From Vermamoeba vermiformis (Eukaryota; Tubulinea; Echinamoebida), in assembly GCA_045837725.1 (NCBI GenBank), contig JBEWZL010000124.1, positions 248,001 to 312,000 of the forward strand: a DNA stretch of 64,000 nt, written 5' to 3'. Made by a program: the position numbers and the translations under genes. Within the stretch, counting starts at the first letter, position 1; each line of letters begins with the position of its first letter. This document shows positions 56,594 to 64,000 of the stretch, one piece after another. The notes beneath the pieces are model-generated. The model had not been told where the DNA came from, did no database searches, and saw only the letters and a program-made list of their open reading frames with translations.

Positions 56594-58591
56594 ATGGACG
56601 ATGACGGCATATTCTCTGGGTCGCCAAATGACTGCACTGAGGACCTCCATGACGTCAGCTCTCCAGTCTTGACCTTGTGGAACGTTATCTCGAGACTAAA
56701 AGTACCCGGAGCATTTGCGTATGGCGGACAATTATGTCCTGTGCTTCCAGGTAAATCTTGCTAAGGATCAGGAAATTAATTATTAGAAAATTTAAAAAAT
56801 AGTTAAGCGCACTTTTATGCTTTAAAATTGCTGCTTGCATGAAAGAATATCGACAAAAATCAAACGCTAATTTTTTGACCAATTGAAAACAGAATTTTTT
56901 TTGCGCCTCGATCTGTATTTCTTGTCTAAAATATTAATTAGTCGCTCGCCAGGCCTGTGTTTGAATGAATACGGAGAAGTGAGCTTTCCTTTTAAAGAAA
57001 ACGAAGCTAAGCAAATAATTCTCCTATGTCAACCTGCATCCGCCTGTGATGACTCGAAAACATGGCAGATGGGTACGCACTATAATCAATAAATATTATT
57101 AACCCATTGGTTGTGCTAACGTTGTATTAGACCCGTCGATGTTTCAGCTGCTGAACTCCGATTTCGTTCATCAGATCGACTCTCTCGTGGTCACTGTTGC
57201 CGAAGAACTAGGCTTGGCTCCATCAGCGAAAGTTGCTGCTAAGTTATCCAAATTACTGCTTTACGAGCCAGGTGGAGCATTCGTGCCTCACAAAGACACT
57301 GAGAAGGCTCAAGGCATGTTCGCGTCGTTGGTGATAACGCTGCCGAGCATCTTCACAGGTGGTGAGCTCGTTGTGCAACATCAAGGCATGACAAAGACGT
57401 TCAAGCCAGATAAACCAGCATATAACACGAGCTACACTGCATTTTTCACCGAGTGCAAGAGCGAAATGCAATCCGTGACGTCAGGATATCGATTGGATCT
57501 CGTGTACGACATGGTCAGTCTTGGCAGCGATGCACCGCCACAGCCAACAAGCTGCGAGTCAATTTTTCAAGCAATAGACTCTATAACCAAGTGGACTGAT
57601 CTAGGCACGCCGTCACAGGTAACATAATGAGACCTCTAATGAACTTCAATAACGAACCTTCCTGCTCAGGCTGTGTTTGTATTGCAGCAGAAATATACGC
57701 CTGCAGAGCTGTCTCTTGAATCGTTGAAAGGCAAAGATAAAGCGATGATGCAAGTGTTACAAGAAGCGATCAGAGGCAGAGAGTTGATGCTCTTCGTTCG
57801 CACCACATGTTGCAAGTTATAACGGCTGAGTTAATTAAATCTCGAGCTCCAGCAGAGTATCGCTTATTGTCACGACAAACCATCGGTGATTTGGCACGTG
57901 TAGCAGCTGTCGTTGATCCAGCACTGCATGCGGACGTAAGTTACGCAAAACAATATAATATACTAATAGCACCTAGCTCCTCGGTACTTACCCGTCAATC
58001 AGATCTTCAAGTATTTGTATACTCGCTACGCAAACGTAGATTCAGAGTTCGTGCCAATCTTGAAACTGCTTCATGAACAAGTCCCAAGCATCACCCAACG
58101 GCCTGAATTCATTAACATAGCCACGCAATGCATTAACTTCCTCAAAAATCGTGTTACTGCTGCACTGGCACGTGCCGATGATTGGAGCGTAACTGGCAAA
58201 GTTAATTGCAATTGCGGACCTTGTACGCAGGTAAGGAGCATGCGTTTAAATCGTTCTTATGATTCTTAATAATATGCCATTGTAGGTGAACTTTTTCTTG
58301 CAAAGTCCAAAGTTGCTGGAACACCGCTACAAAGCAGCAGAGCGCGCACGAAGTCACGTGTCACAAATGATCTACGCGACAAAGTTGCCAAACCACGGCA
58401 TTCTAGAGGTCACCACTGAAACTAGTGGTGCAAGTCATGCGTTGGTCATTCGCAAAACAGCGAAAGAACTCGATGTGGCCAAACAAACTGCAGTACAGGA
58501 TGAACTGACGATTGCAGAGTTGACAGGAATGATGACACTCGACGCGTCAGAACGAGCGGCTAAACGGCAGAAACTTGATGATAATAACTAA
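56594..58591 (+). pseudogene. 2OG-Fe(II) oxygenase-like protein, copy 2, with internal deletion (distal iron ligand missing)
   Basis: Start MDDDGIFSGSPNDCTEDLHD. The domain is parallel to copy 1: LCLNEYGEVSFPFKENEAKQ, FVHQIDSLVVTVAEELGLA, AFVPHKDTEKAQGMF, FASLVITLPSIFTGGELVVQ and SGYRLDLVYDMVSL. The HxD motif is intact (PHKD), but the distal histidine is serine (ECKSEMQSVTSG). Near 57815 the frame ends (TTCCKL-stop), while the homologous sequence resumes one frame away at ITAELIKSRAPAEYRLL. Compared with copy 1, about 250 residues are lost at this point. The rest is preserved (VNCNCGPCTQ, AAKRQKLDDNN). It is probably a decayed duplicate unless splicing removes the break. Confidence 0.65.
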
Positions 58592-58814
58592 TGCCTATTC
58601 TCGGCCTTAAAGCATTGGGACACGTGTTCCTACAAAGTTCAATTGGCCCGATGCTCCAGGTCACCATTATCACGCGCAAACAAAAGAGGGGGCATATCAT
58701 TCACATCAGCTGGCAGTTGCTCGGCGCTCCTTCCCTAGCCATCGATCCATTCAGCTAGCACGGCTGATCTCGAGGACGTTTTCAGCGAGTGGAAGAGCTT
58801 TTTAATTCAATTTG

Positions 58815-59215
58815 CCAACCAACTCGGTATTATGACGTTGGTCATATATCAAGTTAGCTTCCCTGAAGACACCGAGGCCTATTCTGCTTGGCAATGGCTG
58901 TCGACTAGTGGTGCGCCACAAACTTTCCCTGCGAACTATCAATCAGATCCAACTTTCAGGTAACTTTATATCCAATAATTACTTTTAGTAAAACTTGCAT
59001 TAATCATACGTATCATTAGTATGGCTCCTTACGCTCCCCGTGTCAATCCTCCTGGATCGGGAATTGCAGGCGAAAATCAACCAAGTGCTTCGACTGTTCC
59101 AACAAGCGCAAATCAGCCAAGTGCTGCGGCTGGTCCAACAAGCGTAACATCAAGTGCTGGAATGAACATTGCGTCGTTGGCATTGATCGCTTTGCTCTTA
59201 GTTATTAACTGAGTC
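58815..59215 (+). pseudogene. Fragment of the 3' end of the lyase-like GPI gene
   Basis: The sequence reads LGIMTLVIYQVSFPED, AYSAWQWLSTSGAPQ, an intron, then MAPYAPRVNPPGSGIAGENQ and the GPI-type end MNIASLALIALLLVIN-stop. This matches the last two exons of the gene at 38178-40479 and nothing upstream of them. The proline/serine linker differs by small repeat changes (PSASTVPTSANQ). Confidence 0.8.
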
Positions 59216-59530
59216 TACGATGTATTAATACTTGTAAAGCCAACTCGGTCAAACCTAAACTCTTTTATTCTTTCGAATTACCAAACTAACAACAGGAGTG
59301 ACAGGCAAGTGGCCACTGTAATAGCAATCGCGTTAGCGGCACTTGAAGTTGTTGCAGAGGGAGTTTGAGCTTTGACGGGCACACTGGTCGGAGCTGTTGG
59401 AACTGCCACAGGAGCCAAAGAGCATGTTTTGCCGTCACCAATGTAACCACTCTTGCACGTGCAAGTGAACAAGAAGTAATCCGCTGCCTGGCACTCCGCA
59501 TTGACGTCACAATCTTGCACAGTCGTGACA
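58815..59530. repeat. Inverted repeat, right arm
   Basis: The arm is the inverted counterpart of 37885-38590. Here the lyase tail is the fragment (plus) and the kelch tail belongs to a full-length gene (minus). The arms are separated by about 20 kb. Confidence 0.75.
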
Positions 59531-60911
59531 CAGGGATCTTGTGGGATTAACCAAATGTCCGCGAGATAGGGGTTCATGATGGATTGTCCGCCCATCACTA
59601 GTAAGTTTCCCTTATTGTTAATGCCTACTGAACCTCCGGGATAATAACGAGATCCGAATGTGCTGCCTTCAGTGCGGTAGTTGGTGTAAGAATTGTTGAT
59701 CTTACTGCCGTTAGCATCGCCGTAGACGTGCTTCCACAGCTTGCTGGTCGTGTTGAACAACCAAAAGTCGGTAAACCACTTGTCATACTTTGGATTAATT
59801 CCAGTTCCAATCATCAACGTACCGTCTTTGCGGTCAATCAAAACCGTTCCGTCACGTGCCGCGGGATAATTATTAACGTCAAACTCATCGGGGACAGCGA
59901 CAGATCCGGTGGTACTGAACGAAGATTCGTTGCCCCATTCGACACGCCATTCTAAAGTATTGGTGTCAAACGACCACAAGTCACCCCAGTCCAACTGCTC
60001 GTTGAAACCTTCAGGCTGCGAGCCATAGCCACCAAAGATCCATACCCGATCGTTGCTATCAATGTCCGCTCCTGCAGCCCAGCGACCATTCCAATAGTTG
60101 TTTGCGAAGTCAATGGTTTTAAGTGTATTCAACTCGCCCCACATCCAAGTCCACATCATCGAAGTAGTATTGAAGTGCCAAACTGAGTTGAAGGTGATGC
60201 TATAGAAGCCTCCAAGCACCCATAAATTGTTTTTAGAATCTACGACCATCGCGGCACCAGACAGAGAGCCTGGGTAGTTCTCGATCGAAGGGATGCCTTT
60301 TCCGACCGAAACTGCTTCTTTAATTGAGTCGTTGGCTGTAAGGTAGGTGAACTGAAGCGAAGTAGTATTGAATAACCAGAACAAGTTTTTGGGCGCATCG
60401 TCGTTTCCGTAAATCCAGATGTTGTCGTGGCGATCAATAGCAGATGCAGGCCACGTAACTCCACCAATAAAAGCATTAGGATCTTGTATTCCAACTTCAC
60501 CTTTAACACGGTAATTATTTTGATAATCTGATACGCCAGAAACCCAACGGTAAAGATCAGTCTTTGGATCGTAATTCCAAACCTGATTGACCCAATAATT
60601 GCCATAACCGCCGATAATCCATACTAAACCTTTAGAGTCTACTTGAATAATAGGGCCAAAAGCGCGACCACTGGCTCCAATGGTGACGTTAGTCCATTCT
60701 CCTTTTGGTGGACTAGCTGGCGGTTCGTCTGGTTTCAACGATTAATATTTATTAACATATAATAATGTTTAACTTATTATTTAATAATAATAATTTGCTA
60801 AATTTTAACTGTCTTACCTGTGTCTGGATTTAGAGGCGAAAGCCAAATTGGAGAAATAGCCGTACACGAGACAGCAAATAGTGCTATCAACAATACTTTA
60901 TCCGCATACAT
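59278..60911 (-). CDS. Secreted kelch-repeat protein with EGF-like module and GPI-type tail
   Basis: Exon 1 (from 60911) encodes a signal peptide (DKVLLIALFAVSCTAIS). A GTAAGA intron joins it to EPPASPPKGEWTNVTIG. A kelch-type propeller follows: VWIIGGYGNYWVNQVWNYDP, NIWIYGNDDAPKNLFWLFNT, LWVLGGFYSITFNSVWHFNT, VWIFGGYGSQPEGF, LMIGTGINPKYDKWF and NLLVMGGQSIMNPYLADIWL. Next is an EGF-like segment (CDVNAECQAADYFLFTCTCK, SGYIGDGKTC), a proline/threonine/serine spacer and a hydrophobic end (AIAITVATCLSLLLLVW) typical of GPI attachment. The protein is about 500 residues. It is likely a cell-surface glycan- or protein-binding molecule. The same C-terminus is duplicated at 37885-38111. Confidence 0.85.
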
Positions 60912-61137
60912 CTCGTGGTGTTGTAGAATTGCCAAAATTTGTTTTGAATGGCAACGGCCAAAAAATCGCTTGGCTCCCAAAATAGTCTTTTTTAACTCCG
61001 GTTCTCTCCAGCTTCAGATGGTTTTGCACGGAATAGGAGCATTTACATTATGATATTTGGTGATCAAATATAGAATAAGAGATTTTGCAAAGAGGAGGAA
61101 TTCGAATTTGTCCAGATCCGAAAACAGTTTTCGTTCA

Positions 61138-63412
61138 TTAACTAATATCTCGTACAATATAACTGAGAAGCGTCAAGTATGATAGCAGTAAAATAGATGC
61201 AACGACTGATGATTGCAACAGCGAATTAGCACGAGAGGTGATAGCAGGAACAACGTTTGGTTCGTCAAAGTGGTTGCTCGATCCTTCCTTCTCGGTGTTT
61301 GTTCTTGTGCCACGCACTTCAGTCACTGTCAAACCTGGTGATATTTGCTTGACATTGCTCTCCACCGTGACGGGATCATTGACATATTCTTTTGCCTTTT
61401 GAATCACATCGCTCAACTGACCCGGATCAACTACGAAAAAGTTAGAACAATGGTCTGCGCTGTATTAATACCCGATATATCATACCCGATATAGTTACAG
61501 TTATCTCACAGTTGCTCACGTTATTCTGGCTCGTACATGTTACGCTTATGTTGACACTTCCTACTGTTACATTCAGCTGACCTGCAATCACGTCTTTCAA
61601 TCCGGAGATATCCGTGTCGTTCAAACTAGTAGGAGATGTGACTGTGATGACGATAGTGACAGCTGTAATACGTTAATATCAATAGGTATGTTAAGTATTG
61701 ACTTACAATTCGGGCACAAGCTCGAAGTGTCAGCGATGTCAACCGAAATAGTGTAACTTGACAAGATCCAATCAACATTAGCATTGATATCAGTCACAAG
61801 CACACTGTTAGGGAACAAAGAACTGCGGCCGGGCGTAAACACTGTCGGTTGACCACGGTCCTAAAGTACTGTCAGTACAATAATGGAATACAACATTTTT
61901 TGGACAACTTGCCATTGCACCTGGAGTGAATTTGTTCAGTTCGCCAATAGGCACAGACAACGTTTCACTATTGCGGTTGGTGTAGCTGAAGTAAGCACGG
62001 TAATGGCTCGCGTTGAGTTGTGCGTAGCAGTCAAGAATAGGAATGACCCCTGAATTAACCACTGTGGCTGGTACAACGATCGGTGCGATTGGAGCAATAG
62101 GCGTGGGACCTACGAGTGAAAAGTTTAAGGAATACGTCAGTCACCCTTTGCCAATCAGACTCACTAGCAATGTGAATGACGTAAACAGTGTTGAGCCAAA
62201 TAACGTTGTTCGAGAAGCCAGTCTCAAAGACACCAAGTGCGAATCGGTAATAGCCAGGCACAGCACTCGTTAAATTGACTATCGCCAAGAATGTCTGACT
62301 ACGGGAAGCTAAGTGTCACGTTTGTGAATTCGCTGACAGCAATGGCATTTGTCTTGTCGTAGAGAGGATAGACCAAGAACTGTAGTTCCCCCGATGTCAA
62401 TCCAATGCCATTGCCAGCAAGCTCGAGGCTTAGGTACGTGTTTCCATCAGATTCTAGCAGACCAAAAGACACGCTTGGGTTGCTAACTATGATGCGGGCA
62501 GGAGGTGCCAGAGGTGCGGTCAGCATATCAATAGTAACTCCGGCTCCAGGACCAGGTAACACGACACCATTGGAACCCCACGAATAAGCGCGAATGTAAT
62601 CGATTTCCATCGTCACTGGGAACGGGGTCGTGCGAGTCTGGTGGACCGGCCCAGTCACCTCCAACAGCCAAGTTGGCCGAGATGTACATAGGCGTGTTGA
62701 CGAATGCAAGTGGCATTAGCGTCGAATACCAATAAGTCATCAATGTACCAGTAGATCCGATCGGGAGTCCATTGGATGCCGTACTTGTGAAAATTTCCAT
62801 CGGCCAAGCTTGCATTTTGAACGGTGCCAGTAGTCGGACCAGTATTATTGCAGTATCGTGCAAAATGAGCAGTATAAGGCGCGTCCAATGTGAATTGAAT
62901 GTCCATGCCGTTAGTTCCTGAATTGCAAAGTTAGCTGCATCCGTTAAAATTAATTGACAGGTCGATAATTAAATCATTTCTGTGTGACAATTTAACATTA
63001 CTATTAGAGTAATAATGTTACCTATGAGGGTATCTTGCGGGAGAAGACTAAATGCAGCACGAAGACCTCTTGCTGTTGGCCATCTGGCTCGAAACTCGTA
63101 ATATCCAAATGTTTGAGTCCAACGGTCCTTCGTCGTAATTACTCCCGAAGTATATATTTGAGAACCCGCTTGGGTTTTACTGGCTATGATTCGTAAAGAA
63201 GTTGAAGTGAAATTGAACGCATCCGGCGAGTAAGTTTGAAGTTCGTTGTTACCAACTGGATCCGGCGACCAATGAAAGACTGGAATCCACGACGAGCCTA
63301 GCTGAGTTTGCCCATTAAACTCTTCTGAGAATGTTTGTGTCCATCCCGCAGCGGCAAATTGAATAGAGACTACGGAGATAAATAAAATAAATAAGCTAGC
63401 TCTTGCCGTCAT
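61138..63412 (-). pseudogene. GH16-like glucanase-derived GPI protein, catalytic motif absent, several frame breaks
   Basis: Signal peptide (LFILFISVVSIQFAAAG), then a GH16 fold: WTQTFSEEFNGQTQLGSSWI, NNELQTYSPDAFNFTSTSLR, YTSGVITTKDRWTQTFGYYE, FRARWPTARGLRAAFSLLPQ, FHKYGIQWTPDRIYWYIDDL and MEIDYIRAYSW. Where active enzymes have ExDxxE, the sequence reads NGMDIQFTLD after an intron, so both catalytic glutamates are missing. Frame changes are needed near 62735, 62640 and 62310. Downstream exons contain HYRAYFSYTNRNSETLSVPI with DRGQPTVFTPGRSSLFPNS, a repeat-like region (LNDTDISGLKDVIAGQLNVT) and a GPI-type end (VVASILLLSYLTLLSYIV). One intron there appears to use a GC donor. The gene is either decaying or poorly sequenced; as it stands it would not be an active glucanase. 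Confidence 0.65.
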
Positions 63413-63841
63413 CCTTTGCTCCTTAATTTAAGTTAAAACAATTGTGTCGACGAGCAAATTATTTGATTGAGACTCTTTTGTCACATAGAACTCATTTTTT
63501 GTCCAGAATGATCGGTTGACACGCGTCAAATGAGAATTTTCGATAATTAAATTAAATGCTCGAACTCATAACCGTTTACTATTACGATCTTACCTTTTGT
63601 GTGGTGGAACGGAATTGCATCTGGCCGAAACTTCGGAGCAGATTAACTTTGACTATCTGCCAAGTTGCGTGGCTGTCTTCGATCTTCTGCAACTACAACA
63701 TGCACTTGTTCGATCGAAATTAGTCAGATCCGCCCAAAAGTATGGCTTCCTTGTGTAACAGGACAAAAGTATTTTTTCTGCAGTTTCCGTTTGGCTTCTT
63801 TTGTTGAATTTATAAACCAACCAGCGCAATACAAGTAGAAG
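63413..63841. other. Divergent promoter gap
   Basis: These 430 bases lie between the starts of the GH16-like gene (minus) and the partial gene (plus). The gap has AT-rich segments and no recognised gene. Confidence 0.4.
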
Positions 63842-64000
63842 ATGAATACGTTGAGGTCATTTCTACAACGGTCTGTTACCCGTAGATGTTTGACAATCAG
63901 AAGATGCGCACCTGGTTCAAAAAGTATTTTTAGCGGTCACAGAGCTCAATTAAAAAATACGAAAAAATGTTATCCGTCATTTGTTAATATTACAGAGCCG
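63842..64000 (+). CDS. Partial gene, probable mitochondrial-targeted protein
   Basis: The ATG at 63842 opens a frame that stays open to the window edge. It begins MNTLRSFLQRSVTRRCLTIR and continues RCAPGSKSIFSGHRAQ. It is rich in arginine, serine and leucine and lacks acidic residues, as in an amphipathic mitochondrial presequence. Only 53 codons are visible and no domain is reached, so the product cannot be named. An intron could begin within it. Confidence 0.5.
   Translation, partial: MNTLRSFLQRSVTRRCLTIRRCAPGSKSIFSGHRAQLKNTKKCYPSFVNITEP

Noticed and set aside
1-64000. tRNA, rRNA, CRISPR or intact transposon
   Set aside because: No cloverleaf with box A/B, no rRNA-like conserved stretch, no regular direct-repeat array and no transposase or reverse-transcriptase motif was recognised by eye.

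Overview
The window is nuclear DNA from an intron-rich, gene-dense protist. Most genes are cut into many exons by short AT-rich introns with GTAAGT/GTACGT donors, and intergenic gaps are a few hundred bases. An AprA/PqaA-type secreted protein, an ammonium transporter, GPI-tailed extracellular proteins with EGF, WSC and kelch modules, and F-box/LRR families suggest an amoebozoan (slime-mould or protosteloid-like) genome. Another free-living amoeboid lineage cannot be excluded, and the species cannot be named from sequence alone. No rRNA, tRNA, CRISPR array or intact transposon was recognised.

Layout. 0.4-2.4 kb: spartin/senescence-domain gene. 2.5-7.8 kb: three tandem minus-strand genes in which an F-box exon is spliced onto a Rab/Ras-like GTPase with a membrane-targeting tail; this is the most unusual system here. 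7.8-10.2 kb: DUF4127 protein. 10.3-12.7 kb: small secreted and orphan genes. 14-16 kb: AprA-like secreted protein. 16.9-20.7 kb: large extracellular EGF/WSC/carbohydrate-binding protein. 21-27 kb: UVRAG (Vps38) and an ammonium transporter. 27-34 kb: WD40 propeller, SANT/Myb protein and a coiled-coil UVR-domain protein. 34.7-37.8 kb: NDUFA8 and FEN1. 37.9-40.5 kb and 58.8-60.9 kb: an inverted duplication of the 3' ends of two GPI-protein genes. 40.7-44.5 kb: cytochrome P450 and F-box/LRR protein. 45-51 kb: VPS39 and an MFSD8/CLN7-like transporter. 51.5-58.6 kb: LRR protein and two tandem 2OG-Fe(II) oxygenase-like genes. 61-63.4 kb: GH16-like GPI protein. 63.8 kb to the end: start of a probably mitochondrial protein.

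Functional themes. UVRAG (PI3K complex II), VPS39 (HOPS) and the CLN7-like carrier all concern endosome-lysosome traffic, and spartin concerns lipid droplets and endosomes. FEN1 and NDUFA8 are housekeeping genes. The secreted and accessory genes (DUF4127, lyase-like protein, GH16, second 2OG gene, second F-box-GTPase) carry frame breaks, truncations or lost catalytic residues, whereas the housekeeping genes read cleanly. The accessory part of the window therefore looks like a zone of duplication and decay. Exon boundaries were placed by eye, so starts, ends and introns are approximate unless stated.
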